DNA of 51,041 nucleotides, taken from Giesbergeria sp. Lineage in GTDB: Bacteria; Pseudomonadota; Gammaproteobacteria; Burkholderiales; Burkholderiaceae_C. Position 1 is the first letter of the stretch. Each line of letters starts with the position of its first letter. A model generated the notes under the pieces. It saw only the letters and a list, made by a program, of their open reading frames with translations, did no database searches and had not been told where the DNA came from. Below are positions 26,210 through 35,529 of the stretch, piece after piece. The position numbers and the translations under genes were made by a program. Location of the stretch: contig JAGNYI010000006.1 in the NCBI GenBank assembly GCA_017985015.1, positions 1 to 51,041 of the forward strand, read 5' to 3'.

Positions 26210-27582
26210 TTTTCCGCCTCGAACACCCGCGCCAGCAGCGCGCCCTTAACTTCGCCCGAGAGCGGAATGCGCACCCGCAGCGGGCTGCCGGCCGCCACCT
26301 GAAGGGCCTCGCCTTCGAGGTTCTGCATGGCGGCCAGGCGCACCGTCCGGTTGCCGCTGGGGTGAATGACCTCCAGCAGGTCGCCCACACCAAAGCGGTT
26401 CTTGGTTTCGACTTCGGCCCAGCCGTCCTGCACGCTTTTCACCTCACCCACGAACTGGCTGCGCTGCGATTCGGAACTGCCGGTTTCGTAGTTCTGGTAG
26501 TCGTTGGCGGGGCGGCGTTCCAGGAAGCCGGGGGTGTAGCCCCGGTTGGACAGGCCTTCGAGTTCGGTGATGAGTGCGGGGTTGAACGGGCGGCCCGCCT
26601 CGGCGTCGTCGATGGCGCGGCGGTAGACCTGCGCGGTGCGCGAGACGTAGTACGCACTCTTGGTGCGGCCTTCGATCTTGAGCGAGTCGACGCCGATATC
26701 GACCAGACGCTGCACGTACTCCACTGCGCGCAGGTCTTTGCTGTTCATGATGTAGGTGCCGTGCTCGTCCTCCATGATGGGCATCAGCTGGCCGGGACGC
26801 TCTTTTTCTTCGAGCAGGTAAATCTGGTCGGCCTTGGGGTGGCGCTTGCCGTCGCCGCATCCGGCAAACGCCTCGTTCTCGTCTTCTTGTGCCTTGTTGA
26901 AGTTGAAGTCGCCCTCCATGCGCACCGCCATGGCTTCGCCGGTGTTGGAGTCCACGGCGGCTTCTTGGGTGGTGTAGTTCCAGCGGCAGGCATTGGTGCA
27001 GGCGCCCTGGTTGGAGTCGCGCCGGTTGAAGTAGCCCGAGAGCAGACAGCGGCCCGAGTAGGCAATACACAGGGCGCCGTGCACGAAGACTTCGAGCTCC
27101 ATGTCGGGGCATTCCTGGCGGATTTTTTCGATCTCGTCCAGGCTCAGTTCGCGCGAAAGGATGATCCGCGTGATGCCCACTTTCTGCCAGAACTTGACCG
27201 ACATGAAATTGGTGGTGTTGGCCTGCACCGAGAGGTGAATGGCCACCTCGGGCCACTTCTCGCGCACCTGCATGATGAGGCCAGGGTCGGCCATGATGAG
27301 CGCGTCCGGACCCATGGCAATGATGGGCTCGATGTCGCGCAAATAGGTCCGCACCTTGTCGTTGTGCGGCAGCAGGTTGCTTGTCAAAAAGAACTTCTTG
27401 CCGCGTGCGTGGGCTTCCTCGATGCCAATCTGAATTTGCTCGATGCGAAATTCATTGTTGCGCGCGCGCAGGCTGTAGCGCGGCTGTCCGGCGTAGACGG
27501 CGTCGGCGCCAAAATCGAAGGCGGCGCGCATGCGCTCAAGCGAGCCGGCGGGCAAAAGAAGTTCGGGGGCGGGGCGGGTCAT
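26203..27582 (-). CDS. trhP: U32-family tRNA hydroxylation protein (YegQ)
   Basis: A 459-residue peptidase U32-family protein of the YegQ/TrhP type, implicated in forming 5-hydroxyuridine at the tRNA wobble position. The N-terminal block PELLLPAGSLERMRAAFDFGADAVYAG, ANTTNFMSVKFW and the Fe-S/prephenate-region cysteines in HGALCIAYSGRCLLSGYFNRRDSNQGACTNACRWNY are all present; protease activity is not expected. ATG 27582 is the family start; the frame extends to 27753 without homology. It lies 67 bases after tolA in the same direction and its stop is overlapped by a dispersed repeat. Confidence 0.9.
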   Translation of the reverse strand: MTRPAPELLLPAGSLERMRAAFDFGADAVYAGQPRYSLRARNNEFRIEQIQIGIEEAHARGKKFFLTSNLLPHNDKVRTYLRDIEPIIAMGPDALIMADPGLIMQVREKWPEVAIHLSVQANTTNFMSVKFWQKVGITRIILSRELSLDEIEKIRQECPDMELEVFVHGALCIAYSGRCLLSGYFNRRDSNQGACTNACRWNYTTQEAAVDSNTGEAMAVRMEGDFNFNKAQEDENEAFAGCGDGKRHPKADQIYLLEEKERPGQLMPIMEDEHGTYIMNSKDLRAVEYVQRLVDIGVDSLKIEGRTKSAYYVSRTAQVYRRAIDDAEAGRPFNPALITELEGLSNRGYTPGFLERRPANDYQNYETGSSESQRSQFVGEVKSVQDGWAEVETKNRFGVGDLLEVIHPSGNRTVRLAAMQNLEGEALQVAAGSPLRVRIPLSGEVKGALLARVFEAEKV

Positions 27583-27649
27583 GGGTGTTTCCTGTAGGGC
27601 GCTTGCGGGCGCAGGTGCGCCAACGCCGCGCAGCGGCTGGGTTTTCGCT

Positions 27650-28624
27650 TCAGTCCTGAGGGCGAAAACCAATGACGAGCGCGGAAGGCACGCGCCCGTC
27701 GGTGTCTCGCGGCAGAGTGGCTGTTTTTTCCAGGGCGCGCAGCACGGCGTCATCCCAGGCCTTGTTGCCTGAGGACTTTGTCAACCGAGTGCCGACGATG
27801 GTGCCGTCGGGCGAGGTGCGCACCTCGACTTCGGCGCGGGGGTTCCCGCTCACGGTGTCAGGGTAGACGATGTTGGGTTTCACCTTGGCGGCCACGCGGC
27901 CCCCGTAGCCGCCCGATGGCCCGGAGTCGCGCTCGGCGGTTCCGGTGGCAGTGGGCGCACCCGTGGCGCCGGCAAGCCCTTGCATGCGGCGAATGTTTTC
28001 CTGGCGGCGCTCGTCGGCGGCCTTGGCGCTGGCCTTCTCAATGGCCTCGTCCTTCTTGCGCTTTTCTTCGGCGAGCTTCTTCTGTTCCTTGTCTGCTTTT
28101 TCGCGCTCGGCCTTTTCGCGCTCGGCCTTTTCTTTCTGCAGTTTGTCTTTCTTCTCCTGCTCCACGCGCTGCAGCTCCTTGCGCTGCTTCTCGCGTTCGA
28201 GTTTTTCCTTCGCTTCGAGTTCGCGTTTTTCCTTGGCCAGGCGCTGCTTTTCGCGCTCGACGGCAATGTCGGCCTCGCGCGTATCGGGTTCTGCGCGCTG
28301 CGGAGGTGCGGGTGGCGGTGGTGTGACCTTGGGAGGAGTAGGCACCACCACGGGCGGCTCGGGTGGGGGCGGCTTGGGCGGCGTCGGCGGCATCGGCGGC
28401 TGTGGAGGGCTTGGGGGCTCCACGGCGCGCGGCGCTGCCTGCTGCGGCACAGCAGACCACAGCTCGGCCACTACGGCAGGCTGGTCGCTGCCACTCTTCC
28501 AGGCCACGCCCCAGGTCAGCGCGCCCAGGAGCAGCAGGTGGGCAAGCACCGCGAGCGTGACGGCGCGGCCCCGGCCTGGGGCTGGGGGGGGAGTGAACTG
28601 ATCGCGATCGTCGTGGGCGTGCAT
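27650..28624 (-). CDS. tolA: Cell envelope integrity protein TolA (TonB C-terminal domain)
   Basis: A 324-residue bitopic protein: an N-terminal membrane anchor (about 21-41, AVTLAVLAHLLLLGALTWGV), a Pro-rich stretch (about 66-107), a long Lys/Glu/Arg coiled coil (about 112-205) and a C-terminal TonB/TolA domain (GYGGRVAAKVKPNIVYPD ... WDDAVLRALEKTATLP). It spans the periplasm and couples the TolQR motor to the outer membrane during division. It is 31 bases after tolR. The expected tolB and pal do not follow. Confidence 0.9.
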   Translation of the reverse strand: MHAHDDRDQFTPPPAPGRGRAVTLAVLAHLLLLGALTWGVAWKSGSDQPAVVAELWSAVPQQAAPRAVEPPSPPQPPMPPTPPKPPPPEPPVVVPTPPKVTPPPPAPPQRAEPDTREADIAVEREKQRLAKEKRELEAKEKLEREKQRKELQRVEQEKKDKLQKEKAEREKAEREKADKEQKKLAEEKRKKDEAIEKASAKAADERRQENIRRMQGLAGATGAPTATGTAERDSGPSGGYGGRVAAKVKPNIVYPDTVSGNPRAEVEVRTSPDGTIVGTRLTKSSGNKAWDDAVLRALEKTATLPRDTDGRVPSALVIGFRPQD

Positions 28625-28655
28625 GCGGCTCAAAAATACAGAAGCGTCGGCAGGC

Positions 28656-29078
28656 TCAGCCGCCTTGCTTGACGGACAGGCCCACGCGCTGCACGCCAGC
28701 CCTTTGCAGCGCGTCCATGGCCTTGACCACGGACTCGTACTGCACGCCCTTGTCGGCGGTAATGACCACCGCAGTGTCCTTGCTCTGGTCTTTTTGCCAG
28801 GCCAGCGCAGCGAGCCCAATTTCGCGTGCGTTCATGCTCCGTGTGGCATCAGGTGTTTTGAGCTGCAGCGAACCATCTTTGTTCACGATCACCTGCGCGA
28901 CCACCTTGGGCACGTTCTTTCCCTTGCCCACGCTGGGCACATCGATCAGCCCTGGGGTGAGCATGGGCGCTGTCACCATGAAGATGATGAGCAGTACCAG
29001 CATCACGTCGATAAACGGGACCATATTGATCTCGTTGATGGTGCGGCGACTGCGGCCGCGCGAGGCAAGGGCGGGCAT
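28656..29078 (-). CDS. tolR: ExbD/TolR-family motor protein
   Basis: A 140-residue protein with one N-terminal membrane segment carrying the proton-relaying Asp (INMVPFIDVMLVLLIIFMV) and a periplasmic domain ending in VITADKGVQYESVVKAMDALQRAG. With TolQ it forms the proton-driven motor that energises TolA. Placement between tolQ (12-base gap) and tolA decides TolR rather than ExbD. Confidence 0.92.
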   Translation of the reverse strand: MPALASRGRSRRTINEINMVPFIDVMLVLLIIFMVTAPMLTPGLIDVPSVGKGKNVPKVVAQVIVNKDGSLQLKTPDATRSMNAREIGLAALAWQKDQSKDTAVVITADKGVQYESVVKAMDALQRAGVQRVGLSVKQGG

Positions 29079-29090
29079 GGCGTAGCTCGC

Positions 29091-29791
29091 TTAATGGCCT
29101 GTAGCCGGCACCGGAGGATGCGCGCCCAGGTTGCGCTGCAGGATGTTGGAGAATTCTTCGATGAAGGTTTCCTGGTGGTTGGCCACGCGGTCGATGTCAC
29201 CGGCAAAGCGGTTGTAGGCAATCACGGCGGGGATTGCCGAAAACAGCCCCAGGGCGGTGGCGACCAGTGCCTCGGCAATGCCCGGTGCTACGGTGGCCAG
29301 CGTGACCTGCTCCATGCCGGCAAAGCCAGTGAAGGCGTGCATGATGCCCCAGACCGTGCCAAACAGGCCCACGTAGGGCGAAACCGAGCCGACAGTGGCG
29401 AGGAACGACAAGCTGGACTCGATCACGTCCATTTCGCGTTGAAAGCTCGCGCGCATGGCGCGGCGGGCGCCGTCGAGGAGGGTGCCTGCGTCCTGTATGT
29501 GGCGCTCGCGCAGCTTCTGGTATTCGCGCATGCCACTGGCAAAAATACGTTCCATGGGGCCGATCTCCTGCGCGGCGCTGGCGGCACGCGCGTAGAGATC
29601 GTTGAGGCTGGTGCCTGACCAGAACTCGCGCTCGAAATCTTCGTTCAGTGCCTTGACGCGCTTGATGCCAAAGAGCTTGCGAAAAATCGCTGCCCAGCTG
29701 GCCACAGAAACCCCCAGCAGCAGCAGCATGACGAATTGCACCACCCAGCTCGCGTGCAGCACCAGGGTGACGATGGACATGTCTTGCGAAT

Positions 29792-29795
<4 letters not shown>
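29091..29795 (-). CDS. tolQ: Tol-Pal motor subunit TolQ
   Basis: A 234-residue MotA/TolQ/ExbB proton channel with three membrane segments. The family helix-loop GLFGTVWGIMHAFTG and the following IAEALVATALGLFSAIPAVIAYN are intact, as is the cytoplasmic FEREFWSG region. The start ATG overlaps the ybgC stop (ATGA). The longer open frame to 29882 lies inside ybgC. Confidence 0.94.
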
Positions 29796-30208
<413 letters not shown>

Positions 30209-30214
30209 GGTGCT

Positions 30215-31399
30215 TCAAGCCAGCAGCGCTCGCAGCCGGCGCACCGCTTCCTGCAGGTGGTCCATGGAGCTGGCGGTGGAAAAGCGCAGAAAGCGCTCGG
30301 GCTCGTGCATGCCGAAGTCTCGCCCCGGTGTCACCGCCAGGTGGGCGCGGTCCATCAGTGCATAGGCCAGATCCCAGCTGCCTTGCACTCCCAGGCGGGT
30401 GGCAGCCTGCGTGCCATCGGCCCAGGCGTAGAAAGCGCCATCGGGCATTACGGGCACATTGAGGCCCAGCTGCTGCAGCTCGGGAATGAAGTAGTCGCGT
30501 CGCGCCTTGAAGGCTGCGCGGCGGCGCTCGTATTCAGCGATGCTGTCTGGCTCGAAGCAGGCCAGCGCGGCATGCTGTGCGATCGTGCTGGCGCAAATAA
30601 ACAGGTTTTGCGCCAGCCGCTCGATGACGGGGACGAGCTGCTCGGGCACCACCATCCAGCCCAGGCGCCAGCCCGTCATGTTGAAGTACTTGCTGAAGCT
30701 GTTGATGCTGATGATGTCGTCGGCAATAGCAAGCGCGGTGTGGCCGAACTGCTCTTCGTACGACAGGCCCAGGTAGATCTCGTCGATCAGCGTGATGCCG
30801 CCGTGCGCCTGCACCACGCCGTGGATGCGGCGCAGCTCCTCGGGTGCAATGGAGGTTCCGGTGGGGTTCGAAGGCGAGGCCAGCAGCACGCCGCGCGTTT
30901 TCTTGCCCCAGGCGGCGCGCACCTTGTCGCTGCTGAGCTGGTAGCGCTCTTCGGCCGTCGTGGGAATAAGCACTGCCGTTCCTTCGGCTGCGCTGACGAA
31001 ATGGCGGTTGCAGGGGTAGCTCGGGTCGGGCATCAGCATTTCGTCGCCCGCCTCGATCAGCGCCAGGCAAGCGAGCTGCAGCGCGGCCGACGCGCCGGCG
31101 GTGACCACGATGCGCCGCGCCGGCACCTGCACGCCAAAGCGCTCGGCGTACCAGCCACTGATGCGCTCGCGCAGTGCCGGCATGCCCAGGGCCTGGGTGT
31201 ACTGGGTGGAACCATCTGCAATGGCGCGGACCGCAGCCTCCTGGACCCGCGGCGGCGCGGTGAAGTCGGGCTCACCGATGTTGAGGAAAATCATCGGCTC
31301 GGCGCTGCCTGCCACGGCATGCGCCAGGGTCTGCGCCGCCTTGGCCACTTCCATGACGTAGAACGGCTCGATGCGCTGCGCGCGCGCAGACACCCTCAT
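30215..31399 (-). CDS. Class I/II PLP-dependent aminotransferase
   Basis: A 394-residue fold-type I aminotransferase of the AspC/AlaT-like group. Visible features are the substrate and cofactor blocks [36 protein letters not shown] (Asn), [10 protein letters not shown] (Asp/Tyr), the Schiff-base Lys in [17 protein letters not shown] and the C-terminal RFLRFS Arg. The amino donor cannot be told from sequence. The ATG overlaps the nusB stop (ATGA), and ybgC follows after 6 bases, linking the riboflavin/nusB genes to the tol genes in one run. Confidence 0.88.
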   Translation of the reverse strand: MRVSARAQRIEPFYVMEVAKAAQTLAHAVAGSAEPMIFLNIGEPDFTAPPRVQEAAVRAIADGSTQYTQALGMPALRERISGWYAERFGVQVPARRIVVTAGASAALQLACLALIEAGDEMLMPDPSYPCNRHFVSAAEGTAVLIPTTAEERYQLSSDKVRAAWGKKTRGVLLASPSNPTGTSIAPEELRRIHGVVQAHGGITLIDEIYLGLSYEEQFGHTALAIADDIISINSFSKYFNMTGWRLGWMVVPEQLVPVIERLAQNLFICASTIAQHAALACFEPDSIAEYERRRAAFKARRDYFIPELQQLGLNVPVMPDGAFYAWADGTQAATRLGVQGSWDLAYALMDRAHLAVTPGRDFGMHEPERFLRFSTASSMDHLQEAVRRLRALLA

Positions 31400-31986
31400 G
31401 GCGCCGTCTTGGGCGCGCGCACGCTCCCCGGATCCTTGGCGACTTCGGCCGGGCGAAGGGACGGCGCCAGGCCGCCGAGCACACCGTTGATGTACTTGTA
31501 GCCGTCGGTGCCGCCAAAATCCTTGGCCAGCTCGATGTATTCGTTGAGCACCACCCGCCAGGGCACATCCAGGCAATGCTGGAATTCGTAGGCGCCCATC
31601 CACATCACCGCGCGCTCGATCGGCGAGATTTCGGCCAGCTTGCGGTCCAGCAGCGGCACGATCAGCGCGTCGAGCTGGTCCGCGCCCGCAATGCAGCCGT
31701 GCAAAAGTGCGTCGTAATGTACCGAGTCGGCCTTGTGAAAGCCCGCCAGGTCGCGCGTGAAGAGGTCGATGGCGGTGGCGTCGTTGCGCCCCACCAGGTG
31801 CTGGTACAGCGCCTGCAGCGCAAATTCGCGCGAGCGGCTGCGGGCCGATTTGGCCGACGCCTTGCGCCCGCCGGTGCTGGTGAGCTTGCCGGCGTGAGGG
31901 GCGGCGGGGGCATGGGAAGTGGTTGCAGCCGGCACATCGGCCGTGGCGCCTGCTTCCATCTGACCCTCGGGGGTGGCGTCGATCAT
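31396..31986 (-). CDS. nusB: Transcription antitermination factor NusB
   Basis: A 196-residue protein with the all-helical NusB fold: [15 protein letters not shown], the [24 protein letters not shown] core and the C-terminal [25 protein letters not shown]. It binds boxA RNA with NusE in rRNA antitermination. An N-terminal Ala/Thr-rich extension of about 48 residues is unusual compared with E. coli NusB (139 residues) but common in this family of bacteria. It overlaps ribH upstream and the aminotransferase downstream, both as ATGA. Confidence 0.93.
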   Translation of the reverse strand: MIDATPEGQMEAGATADVPAATTSHAPAAPHAGKLTSTGGRKASAKSARSRSREFALQALYQHLVGRNDATAIDLFTRDLAGFHKADSVHYDALLHGCIAGADQLDALIVPLLDRKLAEISPIERAVMWMGAYEFQHCLDVPWRVVLNEYIELAKDFGGTDGYKYINGVLGGLAPSLRPAEVAKDPGSVRAPKTAP

Positions 31987-32447
31987 TCAAGCTCCTCCAG
32001 CAGATTGGCCATTTCAACGGCCACGCGCGCCGCGTCGCGGCCCTTTTCGTGTTGGCGGGCGATGGCCTGCTCCAGGTTTTCCGTGGTGAGGATGGCATTG
32101 GCCACTGGCAGGTGGTAGTCCAGCGCAATGCGCGTGACGCCCGCAGCCGATTCGTTGGCCACCAGCTCGAAATGGTAGGTTTCGCCCCGAATGATGCAGC
32201 CCAGCGCAATCAGTGCGTCGTATTCGTCCTGCTCGGCCAGCGCCTGAAGCGCAGTCGGCACTTCGAGTGCGCCGGGCACGGTCACGTGGCGGATGTTTTC
32301 CTCATGCACGCCCAGCGCCAGCAGCTCGGCGCGGCAGGCCTCGGCCAGGGCGGTGGTAATGCCTTCGTTGAAACGTGCCTGCACCATGGCGACGTGCAGC
32401 TTGCTGCCGTCCTGTTTGTCTGCATTTCCTTTGTCTGCGCCGAACAT
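31983..32447 (-). CDS. ribH: 6,7-dimethyl-8-ribityllumazine synthase
   Basis: A 154-residue lumazine synthase, the penultimate step of riboflavin synthesis, joining 3,4-dihydroxybutanone 4-phosphate with the pyrimidine intermediate. Signature blocks are [52 protein letters not shown] and [18 protein letters not shown] 32447 is 11 bases after the ribB stop, placing substrate supply and use side by side. The open frame upstream to 32834 lies within ribB. Confidence 0.95.
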   Translation of the reverse strand: MFGADKGNADKQDGSKLHVAMVQARFNEGITTALAEACRAELLALGVHEENIRHVTVPGALEVPTALQALAEQDEYDALIALGCIIRGETYHFELVANESAAGVTRIALDYHLPVANAILTTENLEQAIARQHEKGRDAARVAVEMANLLEELE

Positions 32448-32458
32448 GGGTGTTGTTC

Positions 32459-33589
32459 CTATTCTTTCGGGATGTAACCGGTGATTTCGAGTCCGTAGCC
32501 TGCCATGCTGGGCATGCGGCGCGGCTGGCCCATGAGCTGCATGCGCACGACGCCGCATTCGCGCAGGATCTGGGCGCCCACGCCATAGGTGCGCAGATCC
32601 ATGCGTCCGCGCTCGGGCGCGTGTGCGGCGCGGGCCGTGCCATCGAACTGGGCCAGCAACTGCTCCGCGCTCTCGCCGCAATTGAGCAGCACGGCCACCC
32701 CGCGTTCCTGGCTGGCGATGTACTGCAGGCTGGTGTCCAACCCCCAGGAGTGCATGGCGCGGTTCACTTCCAGCGCATCGAGCACCGACAGCGGCTCGTG
32801 CACCCGCACCGGCACCGAATCGCCCTCCTGCCACTGGCCGCGCACCAGCGCGATATGCACCGCCTGGCTGGGGCCGTCGCGGAACGCATGGGCGGTGAAT
32901 TCGCCAAAGGCGGTCTGCAGGGTTCGGGTGCCGACTTTTTGTACCAGCGATTCGGTGCGACTGCGGTGTTCGATGAGGTCGGCAATCGTGCCGATCTTGA
33001 TCCCGTGCTCGGCCGCAAACAGCTGCAGATCGGGCAGGCGCGCCATGGTGCCGTCGTCCTTCATGATCTCGCAGATCACGGCGGCTGGGCTGCAGCCGGC
33101 CATGGCTGCCAGGTCGCAGCCGGCTTCGGTATGGCCCGCGCGCATCAGCACGCCGCCATCGACGGCCTGCAACGGAAAGATATGGCCGGGTTGCACCAGG
33201 TCATCCGCTTGCGCATGGGCCGCCACGGCGGCCTGCACGGTGCGTGCGCGGTCGGCCGCCGAAATACCGGTGGTCACGCCCTCGGCGGCTTCGATGGACA
33301 CTGTGAACGCCGTGGAATGCTTGGCGCCGTTGCGTGTGGCCATGGGCGGCAGGCGCAGGCGCTCGCAGCGCTCGCGGGTGAGTGTCAGGCAGATCAGGCC
33401 GCGGCCAAAGCGGGCCATGAAGTTGATGGTCTCTGGCGTGACGTGGTCGGCGGCCAGCACCAGGTCGCCTTCGTTCTCGCGGTCTTCCTCATCGACCAGG
33501 ATCACCATGCGCCCGGCGCGTATTTCTTCAACAATGTCTTGCACCGGAGAGATCGGTGCGATGGCAGAGCCAGGAAGGGGGGCGTTCAT
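32459..33589 (-). CDS. ribB: 3,4-dihydroxy-2-butanone-4-phosphate synthase with degenerate GTP cyclohydrolase II domain
   Basis: A 376-residue RibBA-like protein. The N-terminal 200 residues are a complete DHBP synthase: [47 protein letters not shown]. The C-terminal part has the overall GTP cyclohydrolase II layout, but where the zinc site should read HSEC-LTGD-RCDC it has [20 protein letters not shown], so all three cysteines are missing. I therefore infer DHBP synthase activity only, the RibBX-like situation. A separate ribA must exist elsewhere. Start ATG 33589 is supported by the conserved N-terminus; no FMN riboswitch is recognisable in the 187 bases upstream. Confidence 0.9.
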   Translation of the reverse strand: MNAPLPGSAIAPISPVQDIVEEIRAGRMVILVDEEDRENEGDLVLAADHVTPETINFMARFGRGLICLTLTRERCERLRLPPMATRNGAKHSTAFTVSIEAAEGVTTGISAADRARTVQAAVAAHAQADDLVQPGHIFPLQAVDGGVLMRAGHTEAGCDLAAMAGCSPAAVICEIMKDDGTMARLPDLQLFAAEHGIKIGTIADLIEHRSRTESLVQKVGTRTLQTAFGEFTAHAFRDGPSQAVHIALVRGQWQEGDSVPVRVHEPLSVLDALEVNRAMHSWGLDTSLQYIASQERGVAVLLNCGESAEQLLAQFDGTARAAHAPERGRMDLRTYGVGAQILRECGVVRMQLMGQPRRMPSMAGYGLEITGYIPKE

Positions 33590-33776
33590 CGGAGGCTTTC
33601 GAAGGTGGAGCGTGGCAAGCGGCGCGCGCAGCGCACCCAGGGAAGGCCGGGCCCGCCAGCCGATCCAAAGAACATGCGCCGGCGCTGCCGACAACGGGCC
33701 GGCCGAACAAAGTCGACGGAGACGGCCGGGAAAACCCGGAATTTTACGGGAAGCGCGCCGGGGAGGGTACGGGGGT

Positions 33777-34085
33777 CTATTGCGGCTCGCCCCGTTCCAG
33801 TTCCACGTCGGACATCGGATAGGCCACGCAAGGCAGGACGCAGCCCGCCTGCAGCTCTTCGGTGCTCAGGCCCGGCCATTCGATGGCGTAGCGCACTTCG
33901 CCGGCAATTAGATGGCCAATGCAGGTGCGGCAGGTGCCGTTGCGGCACGAACTCGGCCAGTCAATTCCGCCTTGCTCCATGGACAGCAGCAGCGACTGCT
34001 CAAGCCAGGCGTCGCAACTGGCGCCTTCGGGGACCACCTGCGCGGTGAAAAATGGAACCTGGGACGGAAGCGGTGAAGTGGTCAT
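33777..34085 (-). CDS. Small [2Fe-2S] ferredoxin
   Basis: A 102-residue plant-type ferredoxin. The ligand pattern [10 protein letters not shown] (Cys 47, 52, 55) plus the distal Cys in [10 protein letters not shown] fits the C-x4-C-x2-C ... C binding loop. The N-terminal half is short. The redox partner is unknown. It lies 49 bases after a methyltransferase gene in the same direction and 187 bases before ribB. Start ATG 34085 is preferred over the far longer open frame to 34364. Confidence 0.82.
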   Translation of the reverse strand: MTTSPLPSQVPFFTAQVVPEGASCDAWLEQSLLLSMEQGGIDWPSSCRNGTCRTCIGHLIAGEVRYAIEWPGLSTEELQAGCVLPCVAYPMSDVELERGEPQ

Positions 34086-34134
34086 TCGAAAGAAATGGGC
34101 GCGCCCGGCAACAGGTAAGCGCTGAGCGAGAGGA

Positions 34135-34755
34135 TCAAGGGGCGCGGCCGAACACCAGGAGCAGGTTGTTGGCCGGCAGGGCGTGGCGTTCCTGCAGATC
34201 CAGACCGGCTTGCTGCGCGGCTTGGCGAACGTCTTCCAGGCGCCGCAAGCCCCAGGCGGGGTCGCGCTCGCGCAGGCTGGCATCAAAGGCAAGATTGCCG
34301 GGCGCCGTCGGCACGTCGTCCTCCAGGTAGGGTCCGTAGGTGACCAGTCGGCCGTTCGGGGCAAGGTGGCGCGCGGCGCCCTGCATCAAGCCTGCGCAGC
34401 AGGCCCAAGGGGCAATGTGCAGCATGTTGGCGCAGTAGATCAGGTCGAAGGGCTGCTTGAACGCTGGGCCTGTGGCGGGCCAGCGCGGGGCACGTACGTC
34501 GAGCTGCACCGGCGCGCGCACCTTGCCAGCGCCAGTTTGCGCTGCCCAGGCACGGATGGAGTCAAAAGCATCTTCCTGCCTGTCGCTGGGCTGCCAGTGC
34601 CAGCCGGGCAGGGCTGCGGCAAAGCAGGCTGCGTGCTGGCCGGTGCCGCTGGCAATCTCCAGCGCCTCGCCACTCGGGGCGAGCAAGGCACGCAGTCGCT
34701 CCAGGATTGGGGCGCGGTTGCGCTCTGCGGCTGGGCTGTGTTGCGGTACGCTCAT
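34135..34755 (-). CDS. DUF938-family SAM-dependent methyltransferase
   Basis: A 206-residue protein of the DUF938 group, recognised by AAERNRAPILERLRALL, the SAM motif LEIASGTGQHAACFAAALPGW, the WQPSDRQEDAFDSIRAW block and ANMLHIAPW. The substrate is unknown. ATG 34755 begins the family N-terminus (MSVPQHSPAAERN). The in-frame extension to 34971 runs through AT-rich intergenic DNA and is rejected. Its upstream region carries the twin 35-base units described separately. Confidence 0.85.
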   Translation of the reverse strand: MSVPQHSPAAERNRAPILERLRALLAPSGEALEIASGTGQHAACFAAALPGWHWQPSDRQEDAFDSIRAWAAQTGAGKVRAPVQLDVRAPRWPATGPAFKQPFDLIYCANMLHIAPWACCAGLMQGAARHLAPNGRLVTYGPYLEDDVPTAPGNLAFDASLRERDPAWGLRRLEDVRQAAQQAGLDLQERHALPANNLLLVFGRAP

Positions 34756-34803
34756 GAAAATCAATAAAAAATGGTCTTTAGCGCAATGCAGGTAACGAAA
34801 GTA

Positions 34804-34822
34804 AGCTATAAAAAATATAGCT
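34804..34822. repeat. AGCTATA/TATAGCT hairpin
   Basis: A perfect 7-bp stem around AAAAA, 49 bases upstream of the DUF938 gene start. The AGCTAT motif recalls the ends of the dispersed repeat family, but the rest of the element is not recognisable. Confidence 0.4.
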
Positions 34823-34936
34823 ATACGCAAGGAAAATATGTAAGCGACGGGCCTGTAAGTGCATAAAAAATAGGCACTGGCACAGAAACCCATGCCCAAC
34901 ACCGACTTGCGCGCCCCATACCGGGCTTGCCCCAAG

Positions 34937-34971
34937 TTATCCCCAGGATTGTCCTGTGAACGCGGGGACAA
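34937..34971. repeat. Twin unit A: TTATCCCCA plus TTGTCC-N11-GGACAA
   Basis: TTATCCCCA (34937-34945) is one base off the DnaA box TTATCCACA. An inverted repeat TTGTCC/GGACAA with an 11-base spacer starts 12 bases after the start of the box. Unit B at 35075 has the same spacing. Confidence 0.65.
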
Positions 34972-35074
34972 GTGGCGGTTTCAGATTCTGATCAGGGTGC
35001 ACAAATTTTCAGCGCCGCTAGAAATATTGTTAAAAATCAATAGATTGCGCGCTTAGTACAGTGCTCATCCCGGC

Positions 35075-35109
35075 TTATCCACACGATTGTCCAAGTTTTC
35101 CAGGGACAA
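35075..35109. repeat. Twin unit B: TTATCCACA plus TTGTCC-N11-GGACAA
   Basis: Exact DnaA-box consensus TTATCCACA (35075-35083), then TTGTCC (35087-35092), 11 bases, GGACAA (35104-35109). It lies 138 bases from unit A in the same orientation. Confidence 0.65.
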
Positions 35110-35145
35110 GGACGGATGCGCTGCAACGGCCTGATGGCTTATGGA

Positions 35146-35427
35146 TCAGGGCGCGACGGTCACGCCTTTCCAGAACGCCACGTGCCCGCGAATCTGCTCC
35201 GCTTCGGGCTTGGGGTCAGCGTAGGTCCAGGCGGCTTCGGGGTTCATTTCGCCATCCACCAGCAGAGAGAAATAGGTGGCCTGGCCTTTCCACGGGCACA
35301 TGCTCTTGTGGTTGCTGAAACCGAAGTATTCGCGCTTGAGCGCGGATTCGGGGAAGTAATGGTTGCCTTCCACCAGCACGGTGTCGTCGCTTTCGGCAAC
35401 GGTCACGCCGTTCCAGACTGCTTTCAT
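35146..35427 (-). CDS. DUF427 protein
   Basis: A 93-residue DUF427-family protein of unknown function. The family core is clear: KAVWNGVTVAESDDTVLVEGNHYFP, the CPWKGQATYFSLLV motif and the terminal AFWKGVTV. ATG 35427 starts the domain directly; the extension to 35472 is not conserved in character. It is divergent from the class IV aminotransferase (102-base gap), so the two may share a control region. Confidence 0.85.
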   Translation of the reverse strand: MKAVWNGVTVAESDDTVLVEGNHYFPESALKREYFGFSNHKSMCPWKGQATYFSLLVDGEMNPEAAWTYADPKPEAEQIRGHVAFWKGVTVAP

Positions 35428-35529
35428 GATGCTCCTTGGGGCAGCGCGGGGCTGCGGTGATGTGCCAAACAAATGGGGTCGAATGCCGCTGCGTGCGCAC
35501 CGCCGCAGCGATGCCGTCAGAATGCCCGC

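Larger units (their letters stand above)
34756..35145. other. 390-base AT-richer intergenic region with twin repeats
   Basis: No credible gene. It holds an AGCTATA-AAAAA-TATAGCT hairpin (34804-34822), two 35-base units with a DnaA-box-like 9-mer (34937-34971, 35075-35109), and an AT-rich stretch (about 35001-35045) between them. Confidence 0.65.

Noticed and set aside
28047-28270. Repetitive stretch within tolA that could look like a tandem repeat array
   Set aside because: It encodes the Lys/Glu coiled coil of TolA; the repetition is a product of amino-acid composition, and no CRISPR-like spacing is present.
33590-33776. Possible FMN riboswitch upstream of ribB
   Set aside because: None of the conserved RFN-element blocks is recognisable on the minus strand of this 187-base gap; only GC-rich inverted repeats are seen.
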